From Myxococcales bacterium (GTDB lineage: Bacteria; Myxococcota_A; UBA9042; UBA3505): DNA of 64,000 bases. Shown here one piece after another: positions 30,666 through 40,252 of this stretch (positions within the stretch are counted from its first letter, which is position 1; every line of letters begins with the position of its first letter). Made by a program: the position numbers and the translations under genes. The notes beneath the pieces were generated by a model. That model did not search any database. It saw only the letters and a program-made list of their open reading frames with translations, and had not been told where the DNA came from. The stretch spans positions 1 to 64,000 of the forward strand of contig PBVT01000016.1 in assembly GCA_002728755.1 (NCBI GenBank), given 5' to 3'.

Positions 30666-33600
30666 ATGACCCTTGCCGGTCTTGTATTCCTATGGGCCGG
30701 CTGCGGAGGTGATGGTACCAAACCGACGAGTGATCCGGGTGTAGATAGCCAGACCTCCGAGACCTCCCCCACCGACATACAATCGGACGAGACCTCAAGC
30801 CCCACGGAGGTCACCCCGAGCGATATACAAACCGACATCACCGATGCGACCGAAGACGCCAACGCCGAGGTGTTCAGCCTGCAAGACGCCGAAATAACGG
30901 TCACATTCCCCTGTGAATCGGGCGAAGGTTGCTTCGGAGATCTCTGCGAGACGTGGAGCGATTGTGAATCGAGTATCTGTTTGTTTGATCGAGGTGACCG
31001 TCGTTGTTCGGGGACCTGCATTGAGAGCTGCCCGTCTGGCTTCTCTTGCCGTCAGGTGGAGCTGGCGGTGGGCGGCTTCGCGTTCGCCTGTGTGTCCGAT
31101 TTCAGTCATCTCTGCATGCCATGCACGCAGAACTCAGACTGTTCGACGGACTACACACAAAATAGCTGCGCTATCTACGGAACCCAGGGTTATTTCTGCG
31201 GCTCGTCCTGCCAGGACACCACGGAATGTCCCGAGGGCTTTGTCTGCGAACAGATTGAAACGGTCGGTGGGACTTTCGGTGGTCAATGCGTATCCATGAC
31301 CGGGGACTGTGCTTGCTCGGAAACCTCCATTCAACTCGGCTTGAGTACAATCTGCACGGTAAACGGTCCCGATGGACAATGCTCCGCTCCACGCACCTGC
31401 GGCCCCGATGGCATGAACGAATGCCCGGCTCTGACGCCCTCCGATGAGATCTGTAACGGCGTCGACGATAATTGTGATGGGGAAATCGACGAAGGTACCT
31501 GCGACGATGGCAACCCCTGTACAGTGGACACCTGCCTCGGAGCGGGTGGTTGTACACATACCGCAAACGTCGGGCCCTGCTCCGACGGGGATGCCTGCAC
31601 AGACGCCGACATCTGTATAAACGGTGCATGCGTGGGAGAAGCCGTCGTCTGCCAGGATAGCAACCCGTGTACGGATGACAGCTGCGATCCCACCCAGGGC
31701 TGCCTCTTCTCATATAATGGGATTCCCTGTGACGATGAAGACGACTGTACCTTCGGCGATCATTGCGCAGAAGGCGCGTGCCAGGCGGGCAGCACCATCG
31801 TCTGTAACGACAACAACCCCTGTACAGACGATATCTGCGACCCTCTTATCGGCTGTCGCTTCGAGCCCAACGAGGCACCCTGTGATGATAATGACATCTG
31901 CACGGACAGCTCGTATTGCAGCGATAATCGCTGTGTTGGTGCCAGCGTTATTGACTGTAGTGATGGGAATATTTGCACCACAGACAGCTGCGATCCAGTG
32001 GAAGGTTGTAGCCATAGTTTCAATAGCCAACCCTGTGACGATGGCGACCTCTGCACTTTGGGAGATGCCTGCTCCGAAGGTGGTTGTTCATCCGGGTATC
32101 TTGTCTCCTGCAATGACGGAAACTCCTGCACCGACGACAGCTGCGACCCCCTGAACGGCTGCATCTACGATTTCAACGATAGCGACTGTTCCGACGGTAG
32201 TCTTTGCGGCGTCCTGGACCAATGTGTGGAAGGGATCTGTACCGCTCTGGCCCCATTAAATTGCAACGACAACAACCCCTGCACCACCGATTGGTGCGAG
32301 CCCTTGGTTGGCTGCCTCCACGAATTCAACACCGATCCCTGTAACGATGGGAACGCCTGCACACTTGGAGACATCTGTTCGGAAGGGATCTGTACACCAT
32401 CGCCGGTCTTCGACGACTGTAACGACGCTAACCCCTGTACAACCGACAGTTGTGATCCAATCACCGGCTGTAAAAACGAGCCCAATGACAACGCCTGCAC
32501 GGACGGGAACGCCTGCACAACCTTTGATCATTGTGAGGACTCCGCCTGTGTCAGCTCTGGAGCATTGAACTGCAACGACCAGAACGCCTGTACCGACGAT
32601 TCCTGTGATCCCGTCCAGGGCTGCGTGTACACGGCCAACTCGGCATCTTGTAACGATCAGAACGCCTGTACCAGCGGTGACCAATGTGTCGAGGGCATCT
32701 GCGTAAGCACCGGAAATCTCGCCTGTGACGACGGAAACGCCTGCACCAATGACAGTTGTGATCCGACCGAAGGCTGCCAACATCTCCCCAACACGGTCCC
32801 CTGTAGTGATGGCAACCCATGTACCGTGGGCGACGCGTGTATCGCCGGTACTTGTAATTCGGGTCCCGGCCTACTCTGCGACGACGGCAACCCCTGTACC
32901 GACGACAGCTGCACCCCGGCGACGGGCTGCCAGCATACGAACAACACCGACCCCTGTGATGATCATAGCACCTGCACCAGCGACGACACCTGCGTCGAAG
33001 GGGCCTGCATCGGCCAGGGTAGCCTCTTATGCGATGACGGCAACAGCTGCACTCTGGACATCTGTACTGCAGACGGTGGTTGTTCTCACGAAGATATCGA
33101 AGGGAGCTGTAGCGACGGCGACCCCTGCACCGTCAACGACACCTGCGATGCCGGAGTGTGCCAGGCGGGGATTCCCATGGATTGCGACGATAATAACGTC
33201 TGCACGGAAGATCTCTGTACGGCCGAAGGCTCCTGTAGCCACCTTGCAGTCGAGGGAGATTGCGAAGATGGCAACCTCTGCACTACCGGCGATCAATGCG
33301 TCGACGGCCTCTGCATCTCCAACGACGTCAACCCATGCGATGATGGAAATAGCTGCACGACAGACTCGTGCACACCCGAGGGTGGTTGCCAGCATCTCGA
33401 CAACGAGCTCCCCTGCAACGATGGAGACGCCTGCACGATCGGAGACACCTGTAGTGATGGTGTCTGTACTGGCCCTACCCCATTGCTCTGCGACACAGGA
33501 AATAACTGCGTCCTGGCGGGCTGCGATCCGGCCACAGGGTGCACGCAGACGAACCTCTCGGGAGCGTGCGACGACAGCAACCCCTGTACCGTCGACGACA

Positions 33601-36600
33601 AATGTGTCGATGGCTTCTGTATCTCTGGCACGACCGACCTGGACTGTGACGATGGCAACCCCTGTACCGAAGACAGCTGTGATCCGAGCACTGGTTGCGT
33701 CAACACCAATGTGAACAGCTCCTGTGACGATGGCAACGAATGTACGAGTGGGGACGTCTGTTCCGCCGGTATCTGCCAATCGGGAGCCCCCGTCACATGC
33801 AACGACGATGAGCTGTGCACCACCGATTGGTGTGAGCCCGCCGTGGGTTGTATTCACGCGAACAATGTCGTGGCCTGCGACGACGGAAACGCCTGCACCG
33901 TAGGCGACACCTGTCTCGGAGGCTCCTGTGGCACAGGTTCAAGCCTCCTGGACTGTGACGATGGAAATCTATGCACCACCGACAGCTGCGACCCCGATAC
34001 GGGTTGTACCTATGCCTTCAACACCAACCCCTGTGATGACGAGAACATCTGTACCAACAACGACGTCTGTTCCCTTGGTACCTGCCGCCCGGGACCGGAG
34101 ACGGATTGCGACGACTCGAATGTCTGCACCCTCGACTGGTGCGATCCTGTGGACGGCTGTAACCACACCAACACCCCTGGCTCCTGCGACGATGGCAACA
34201 CCTGCACCGTGGGTGACAGCTGTGAGGGTGGCAGCTGTAAAGCGGGTACCAACGAGCTCAACTGCCACGACGGGAAGGTCTGCACTGACGACACCTGTGA
34301 TCAGATCATCGGCTGCGTATTTGTCCCGAATACGGCTCCCTGCACAGATAATGATATTTGCACCGTGGACGATGCATGCGTCGCTGGAAGCTGCGTCTCG
34401 GGGGCGGTCCTGGATTGCGACGACTCGAACAGCTGTACGGACGACACCTGCGACGCCGACATCGGCTGTATCCACACAGATAATACGGCCAGCTGTGACG
34501 ACAACAACCCATGCACCACGTCAGAGACGTGCAGCGATGGCATCTGTACAGGAACCGCGGATGTAGACTGTGACGACGCGAATGCTTGCACTACAGACTC
34601 CTGCCACCCGGTCAGCGGATGTACCCATACCGATAATAGCCTGGCCTGCTCCGACGGCGACGCGTGCACCGTAGGTGACACCTGCACCGATGGGGTTTGC
34701 CAATCCACCGGCAGTTTGAACTGTGACGATGGAAACCCGTGCACAAACGACGTATGCCTGACAGATACGGGCTGTTCCTTTGTGCATAACAGTGAAAGCT
34801 GCGACGACGGAAACGCCTGTACGACTGGCGACATCTGTTCGGCTGGAGCGTGTACCGGACCGAACCCACTGGACTGTGACGACGGCAAGCTCTGTACAAC
34901 CGACTCCTGCGACCTGGATCTCGGTTGCCAACATACGGACAATGATAACCCTTGTACCGATGACAATGTCTGCACCCTGGACGACGTCTGTACGGCCGGC
35001 AGTTGCGAACCGGGAAGCGACAAGGACTGTGATGATTCGAACCCCTGTACCGACGATTCCTGTGATCCGATCTCCGGCTGCATCTATAGTCACAACGCAT
35101 TGGACTGCGATGACGGAAACGCCTGCACCAGTGGAGACGTTTGTGCCGCGGGCACCTGTCAGGCCGGCTCCACAACCCTGGACTGTGATGACGACAACAT
35201 CTGCACAGATGATTCCTGCGATGTAGAGACGGGCTGCAGCCACACCGCAAACACCATCGACTGCACCGACACCGATGTGTGTACCACGGGTGATGTTTGC
35301 CAGGACAAGGTCTGCGCGTCCACGGGCGTACTGGATTGTGATGACTCCAACCCCTGTACAGACGACACCTGTGACCCAGAGATCGGTTGTATTCACACCG
35401 ACAACACCGCGAGCTGTGACGACCAGAATGAGTGCACAACAGGGGATGTTTGTAGTGACGGGTTGTGTACCGCGCCGACAACTCTCGATTGCGACGATGC
35501 CGACGCCTGTACCAGTGACACCTGCGACCCCGACCTGGGCTGCCAGAACGCTGCAAACAACGCACCTTGTAGCGATGACAACGTTTGTACCACGGGCGAT
35601 ATCTGTGCGGCCGGTGTCTGTACCGTCAGTGGTAGCCTCGACTGCGACGACGAAAACGAATGTACAGACGACATCTGCGATCCGGTCCTGGGTTGTATTC
35701 ATACGGACAACACCAACGCCTGCAACGACCAGAACGACTGTACAAGCAACGATGTCTGCAGCGCTGGCCTATGCCAGGGCGATGGAACACTCGATTGCGA
35801 CGACGGTAATATATGTACGATCGACAGCTGTGATATCGACGGCGGTTGTAGCCATACCGCTCGCGAAGGAAGCTGCAGCGACGGAGACCCCTGCACCGTC
35901 GATGACACCTGTGTAGACACGGTCTGCGTCGCAGGGACTGACCGGGATTGTGACGACAGTAACGTCTGCACAACGGACAGTTGCGGAACAGACGGTGAGT
36001 GTATCCATACGGCCAACGCTCTCGTCTGCGATGACGGCAACGCCTGCACCATCGGCGACCATTGCTCCGACTCGGAGTGCGTTGGCACCGGCGCCGCCGA
36101 ATGCGACGACGACGACGTCTGCACCACGGATTCCTGTGATCTGGAGCTGGGTTGTCAGCACAGCGACAACACCCTCTCCTGCAATGACGACAACGTCTGC
36201 ACGACCACAGACACCTGTTCGGGTGGAGCCTGCGTCGGTTCGGGCAGTCTGGCCTGTGACGACTCCAATATATGCACGACGGACACCTGCAACACCGATA
36301 CGGGCTGCGTTCATACAGCCAACAGCTCCCTCTGCAACGATAACGACGCGTGTACGCCCTCCGATATGTGTGTAGACCGGGTCTGTGTCGGCTCGGGCAC
36401 TATCTTATGTGACGATGGGGACGACTGTACGACCGACACCTGTGACTCCACGGATGGTTGCACCTATACCGATAACACCGCGTCCTGCGACGATGGCGAC
36501 GAATGTACCACGGGTGATGTCTGTTCTGGCGGGGATTGTTTATCCGGTACCGCAGATAGTTGCGACGACGGAAACGACTGTACGACCGACACCTGTAACG

Positions 36601-37190
36601 AGACCACGGGCTGTGTGAACGTAAATAACGTTCTCGCCTGTGACGATGGCAACCCATGTACCGATGACGACACCTGTACCGCGGGGGCCTGCCTTGGGCT
36701 CACCCTCAAAGATTGCGATGATGGCAATAGCTGCACCGATGACATCTGCGATCCGGTGACCGATTGCGAGCATGTACATAATAGCGCGCCCTGTGATGAC
36801 GGAAATATCTGTACCATCAACGACCAATGTCTATCGGGAACCTGTTTCGGACTCGCTCCCCTGATCTGTATCGACAACAACAGCTGCACCCACGACAGCT
36901 GCGACCCGACAACGGGCTGTGTCTTCAGCCCCAATGTAAGCACATGTGACGATCAAAACGCCTGTACGACGACTGATGTTTGCGCCGACGGCATCTGTAC
37001 TGGTTCGGGAACCCTGGAGTGCGACGACGACGATATATGCACCTCAGACAGCTGTGATCCGAGCAGTGGATGTTCCTTCACGACCATTACCCTCTGCTGT
37101 GGTAACGGAATAGTCGAAGGCGATGAAGAATGCGACGACGACAACCACACCAGTGGAGATGGTTGTAGTAGCCTCTGCCAATCCGAGTAG
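30666..37190 (+). CDS. Giant Cys-rich repeat lipoprotein (paralog 2)
   Basis: MTLAGLVFLWAGCGGDG lipoprotein signal; ICNGVDDNCDGEIDE motif; about 37 repeat units; ends at CDDDNHTSGDGCSSLCQSE. Confidence 0.9.
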   Translation: MTLAGLVFLWAGCGGDGTKPTSDPGVDSQTSETSPTDIQSDETSSPTEVTPSDIQTDITDATEDANAEVFSLQDAEITVTFPCESGEGCFGDLCETWSDCESSICLFDRGDRRCSGTCIESCPSGFSCRQVELAVGGFAFACVSDFSHLCMPCTQNSDCSTDYTQNSCAIYGTQGYFCGSSCQDTTECPEGFVCEQIETVGGTFGGQCVSMTGDCACSETSIQLGLSTICTVNGPDGQCSAPRTCGPDGMNECPALTPSDEICNGVDDNCDGEIDEGTCDDGNPCTVDTCLGAGGCTHTANVGPCSDGDACTDADICINGACVGEAVVCQDSNPCTDDSCDPTQGCLFSYNGIPCDDEDDCTFGDHCAEGACQAGSTIVCNDNNPCTDDICDPLIGCRFEPNEAPCDDNDICTDSSYCSDNRCVGASVIDCSDGNICTTDSCDPVEGCSHSFNSQPCDDGDLCTLGDACSEGGCSSGYLVSCNDGNSCTDDSCDPLNGCIYDFNDSDCSDGSLCGVLDQCVEGICTALAPLNCNDNNPCTTDWCEPLVGCLHEFNTDPCNDGNACTLGDICSEGICTPSPVFDDCNDANPCTTDSCDPITGCKNEPNDNACTDGNACTTFDHCEDSACVSSGALNCNDQNACTDDSCDPVQGCVYTANSASCNDQNACTSGDQCVEGICVSTGNLACDDGNACTNDSCDPTEGCQHLPNTVPCSDGNPCTVGDACIAGTCNSGPGLLCDDGNPCTDDSCTPATGCQHTNNTDPCDDHSTCTSDDTCVEGACIGQGSLLCDDGNSCTLDICTADGGCSHEDIEGSCSDGDPCTVNDTCDAGVCQAGIPMDCDDNNVCTEDLCTAEGSCSHLAVEGDCEDGNLCTTGDQCVDGLCISNDVNPCDDGNSCTTDSCTPEGGCQHLDNELPCNDGDACTIGDTCSDGVCTGPTPLLCDTGNNCVLAGCDPATGCTQTNLSGACDDSNPCTVDDKCVDGFCISGTTDLDCDDGNPCTEDSCDPSTGCVNTNVNSSCDDGNECTSGDVCSAGICQSGAPVTCNDDELCTTDWCEPAVGCIHANNVVACDDGNACTVGDTCLGGSCGTGSSLLDCDDGNLCTTDSCDPDTGCTYAFNTNPCDDENICTNNDVCSLGTCRPGPETDCDDSNVCTLDWCDPVDGCNHTNTPGSCDDGNTCTVGDSCEGGSCKAGTNELNCHDGKVCTDDTCDQIIGCVFVPNTAPCTDNDICTVDDACVAGSCVSGAVLDCDDSNSCTDDTCDADIGCIHTDNTASCDDNNPCTTSETCSDGICTGTADVDCDDANACTTDSCHPVSGCTHTDNSLACSDGDACTVGDTCTDGVCQSTGSLNCDDGNPCTNDVCLTDTGCSFVHNSESCDDGNACTTGDICSAGACTGPNPLDCDDGKLCTTDSCDLDLGCQHTDNDNPCTDDNVCTLDDVCTAGSCEPGSDKDCDDSNPCTDDSCDPISGCIYSHNALDCDDGNACTSGDVCAAGTCQAGSTTLDCDDDNICTDDSCDVETGCSHTANTIDCTDTDVCTTGDVCQDKVCASTGVLDCDDSNPCTDDTCDPEIGCIHTDNTASCDDQNECTTGDVCSDGLCTAPTTLDCDDADACTSDTCDPDLGCQNAANNAPCSDDNVCTTGDICAAGVCTVSGSLDCDDENECTDDICDPVLGCIHTDNTNACNDQNDCTSNDVCSAGLCQGDGTLDCDDGNICTIDSCDIDGGCSHTAREGSCSDGDPCTVDDTCVDTVCVAGTDRDCDDSNVCTTDSCGTDGECIHTANALVCDDGNACTIGDHCSDSECVGTGAAECDDDDVCTTDSCDLELGCQHSDNTLSCNDDNVCTTTDTCSGGACVGSGSLACDDSNICTTDTCNTDTGCVHTANSSLCNDNDACTPSDMCVDRVCVGSGTILCDDGDDCTTDTCDSTDGCTYTDNTASCDDGDECTTGDVCSGGDCLSGTADSCDDGNDCTTDTCNETTGCVNVNNVLACDDGNPCTDDDTCTAGACLGLTLKDCDDGNSCTDDICDPVTDCEHVHNSAPCDDGNICTINDQCLSGTCFGLAPLICIDNNSCTHDSCDPTTGCVFSPNVSTCDDQNACTTTDVCADGICTGSGTLECDDDDICTSDSCDPSSGCSFTTITLCCGNGIVEGDEECDDDNHTSGDGCSSLCQSE
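31494..37187 (+). repeat. Coding tandem repeat, ~51 aa period, ~37 units (paralog 2)
   Basis: Units counted by eye in the translation; same 8-Cys consensus as paralog 1. Confidence 0.88.
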
Positions 37191-37199
37191 GAAAAGAGA

Positions 37200-40118
37200 T
37201 CAGGGGCAGAAACCCAACGTTTGTGCTTGTTCTACGCACATGGTTACCCAGGGCTCTTCACAGCAGCCATCCTCCGTGGCACAGACCGTGTCCGCAATAT
37301 GGGGATCCTGGCAACCAGGTGTGGCATTGGCCACACAGCAGTCTCCCGGACAGGCGAGCATTGTGAGCCCGTCGAGAACAGCCGTAATCAGGTTCGAGCT
37401 ATTGGTGTTCAGCTGGACGACAAAGCCAACTCCTAGCTGATCGACCAGGTTTTCATAGATGCCCATCTTGGAGCCGGTCACCGCAAAGATTGGGATAACA
37501 CCAGCCGCCAGAATCTTCTCTTTTACCATATTTACGGATGGATAATCTTCGCCCGTTCCCGCCGGGGATCCGTCGAGGACTGCATCTCCATTATTCGGAC
37601 CAGCCGACGCGTGATGCCCTGCCATATGGTAGCTGGCGTCCGTCGTCAGAACCACTACACGCATCGCTCCCGGTCGGAAACCGACTTCATCCGCCCGCAA
37701 TGCAACCTGCATCAAAGCCTCGATCTGGGATTCGGGCTCATCCGAACCACCGCTCGCATCCAGACTATGAACAGCGGCGACAAGAGCCGAACCGGAATCC
37801 GTCAGACTCAGTTCATGACGAAAGACATAGTCGCTCCAGCCACCAAAGGGCGATGTGGGTTTATCAATGAACGAGCCAAGGCCAAAATATGGGTCTACAA
37901 ATCCACCGTCCACGATGGCGTCAACCAGGAACGGCACCACCGTGTTCATGATATTTACGTCGTCATCGAAAGAGCCCGAGAGGTCCTGCAAGATATATAG
38001 ATCCAGCGGATATTCGGCCACCTCTTCCCCCGGAATATTCTCACAGCCATCTTCGAGGCACTCGTCATAGGTGCAACCATCGCCATCGTAACAGAGCGTA
38101 TTGTCCGGTATGCTGCTACAGCCAAATTCGGGGACACAATCATCGATGGTGCAGTCTACCCCATCGTCACAGATCTTATCCGGCCCCGATATACAGACGC
38201 CCTCGTCGCAATAATCGTCGATGGTACAGAGATCGGCGTTATCGCAGGTCTCCCCATCCGGTTTATAGATATCGCATAAGCCCGTAGCCAGATTACAGAC
38301 CGGCTCCACACAGGGGTCTACACCAACACAATCTACGACCTCGCCAGCCGTACACATCCCTTCCTGGCAGGTCTCCGTTCCGTCACAGAGGTTGTTGTTT
38401 GGGCACGGGGTGCCATCTTCTTTCGGAAGATCACAGTCGCCTGTGGCGTCATTGCAGAGAGGTTGTAGACAGGGCATGTCCACCCAGCTGCAATCGATCG
38501 GAAGCGCGTCAGTGCAGACACCGACCTTGCAATACTCCGTACCATCGCAGAGGTCATTATCTGGGCAGAGGGTCCCATCGGGCTTGGGCATATCACAGAG
38601 TCCCGAGTCTGGATTACAAAGATGCTCCAGGCAGGGATCTTCGACCATATTACAGTTCACGGGTAGACCGGAGAGGCATACGCCCCCTTCACAATATTCC
38701 TCCCCATCGCAGAGGTCTTTATCGGCACAAGACGTCCCATCGGGTTTCGGTATTCCGCATTCCCCCGTTTCCGCATCACAGAGTGGTTCGAGGCAGGGAT
38801 TGGTGATGGTACTGCAATCGGGTGGTGTACCGTCTACACAAACCCCACTCATACAGATTTCCGAGCCATCGCAGAGGTTGGCGTCTGGACAGGGCATCCC
38901 GTCAGGAACGGGCAGATCGCATATCCCACTCTCTGGATTACAGGTGTTTCCCGCACAGGGATTGGGGCTATTCGAACAATCCAATGGTTCTCCAAGACAC
39001 TCACCATCGGGCTGACATAGGTCATCATGGGTGCACAGATCTCCGTCATCACATCCACCCGCGAGGGCGATATGCACGCAATCCCCCGTAACCATATCGC
39101 AGGAATCCATGGTGCAGTCTTTGCCATCGTCACATAATTTATCGACGGTTCCCACGCACTCATGGTCAGCCGAACAAATTGACTCAATGCTACAGAGGTC
39201 CTGATCTTCACAGGCGGCACCTTCGGGAAGCCAGGAGACTACGCAGCCCTCACCCGGAACACAGGATGCCGCTCCTGCACATACATCGGGGAGTTCACAT
39301 TCGACCGTCTCACTACCTACACAGGTACCGAGGAAGCAATGGTCTCCCATTGTGCATTCGTTTCCGTCATCACATTGCCCTTCCAGCACCGGCTCATGAA
39401 CCACATCGCCCTTCACGCAAGAGTCCAGGGTACACGGGTTGCCATCGTCCAGGCTCAAGACGACCCCGGGCTGACAGAGTCCGGCCACGCAGTGATCACC
39501 CTCGGTACATAGGTTCTCGCTATACACGCATTGGGTCCCATCCGGCCACGCCTCCGATAGACAGACGGGCTCTTCATCCAGACAGGCACAACTGTTCTGT
39601 GTGCAGTTGTTTTCGTCTTCGCAGTCGTAGTCAAACCCCTGGCATGACACACCGGCTTCATTACAACCCGCCTCCAGGGGATTACAGGCCATACACATAT
39701 CGCTCGAAGTGCAACAGTCGTCATCGTTGCACAGAGTCCCCACCGGCTTGGTTTCACAAGTCAAACCTGTGGCAGGATCACAGACACATACACGGCAGGA
39801 GTCCGTCATAACCGTCATGGGAACGCCGGCTCCACAGCTACCGTCGGAGAGACAGACCTCATCCTGGGTGCACAGATTATGATCATCACAAGGTGCACCG
39901 ATGGAAGCCACACTTACACAGATACCGGCCTCACACTCGTCCTGGGTACAGTCGTTTCCGTCGTCACATAACAACTCTTCGTCACACGGACCGCCCGGCG
40001 GTGATGTCTTCACATCTTCGACCAGTCCCCCACCCATCGTAGAATCACCACATGCCAAAACCATACAAAGAAGGCATAGGCTTATAAGAGTCTTGCTATA
40101 TGAAACCAGTCGAGCCAT
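37200..40118 (-). CDS. Cys-rich lipoprotein with integrin beta I-like (VWA) domain
   Basis: LCMVLACGDS lipobox; Cys-rich modules (PCLEPLCDAETGECGIPKPDGTSCADKDLCDGEEYC...); YPLDLYILQDLSGSFDDDVN...FGLGSFIDKP...RVVVLTTDASYHMAGHH...IPIFAVTGSK...NTNSSNLITAVLDGL. Confidence 0.88.
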   Translation of the reverse strand: MARLVSYSKTLISLCLLCMVLACGDSTMGGGLVEDVKTSPPGGPCDEELLCDDGNDCTQDECEAGICVSVASIGAPCDDHNLCTQDEVCLSDGSCGAGVPMTVMTDSCRVCVCDPATGLTCETKPVGTLCNDDDCCTSSDMCMACNPLEAGCNEAGVSCQGFDYDCEDENNCTQNSCACLDEEPVCLSEAWPDGTQCVYSENLCTEGDHCVAGLCQPGVVLSLDDGNPCTLDSCVKGDVVHEPVLEGQCDDGNECTMGDHCFLGTCVGSETVECELPDVCAGAASCVPGEGCVVSWLPEGAACEDQDLCSIESICSADHECVGTVDKLCDDGKDCTMDSCDMVTGDCVHIALAGGCDDGDLCTHDDLCQPDGECLGEPLDCSNSPNPCAGNTCNPESGICDLPVPDGMPCPDANLCDGSEICMSGVCVDGTPPDCSTITNPCLEPLCDAETGECGIPKPDGTSCADKDLCDGEEYCEGGVCLSGLPVNCNMVEDPCLEHLCNPDSGLCDMPKPDGTLCPDNDLCDGTEYCKVGVCTDALPIDCSWVDMPCLQPLCNDATGDCDLPKEDGTPCPNNNLCDGTETCQEGMCTAGEVVDCVGVDPCVEPVCNLATGLCDIYKPDGETCDNADLCTIDDYCDEGVCISGPDKICDDGVDCTIDDCVPEFGCSSIPDNTLCYDGDGCTYDECLEDGCENIPGEEVAEYPLDLYILQDLSGSFDDDVNIMNTVVPFLVDAIVDGGFVDPYFGLGSFIDKPTSPFGGWSDYVFRHELSLTDSGSALVAAVHSLDASGGSDEPESQIEALMQVALRADEVGFRPGAMRVVVLTTDASYHMAGHHASAGPNNGDAVLDGSPAGTGEDYPSVNMVKEKILAAGVIPIFAVTGSKMGIYENLVDQLGVGFVVQLNTNSSNLITAVLDGLTMLACPGDCCVANATPGCQDPHIADTVCATEDGCCEEPWVTMCVEQAQTLGFCP

Positions 40119-40252
40119 CGGATTTCGTTATAGTAGAGCGAACGGAAAAGAAGCGAAGGAAGGCAAAGTGTACCGGATACCGAGGGTAAAGGTCGAATCT
40201 GTTTTTTGTGCGCGCGATAGAATAGCACACGAAGAATACGAAAATTGATAAA

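Noticed and set aside
34521-35702. Long minus-strand ORFs (up to 393 aa) opposite the giant Cys-rich genes (also 26930-28063, 25973-26734, 33027-33857, 28669-29370, 34301-35083)
   Set aside because: Repeat-driven artefacts: Cys/Asp/Asn/Thr codons on the plus strand read as Ala/Thr/Val/Ile/Gly on the minus strand and create few stops; no RBS or family signal
25048-37187. Long periodic DNA repeat as possible CRISPR or satellite array
   Set aside because: Period ~153 bp, in frame, protein-level conserved with synonymous divergence; coding repeat, no spacer structure
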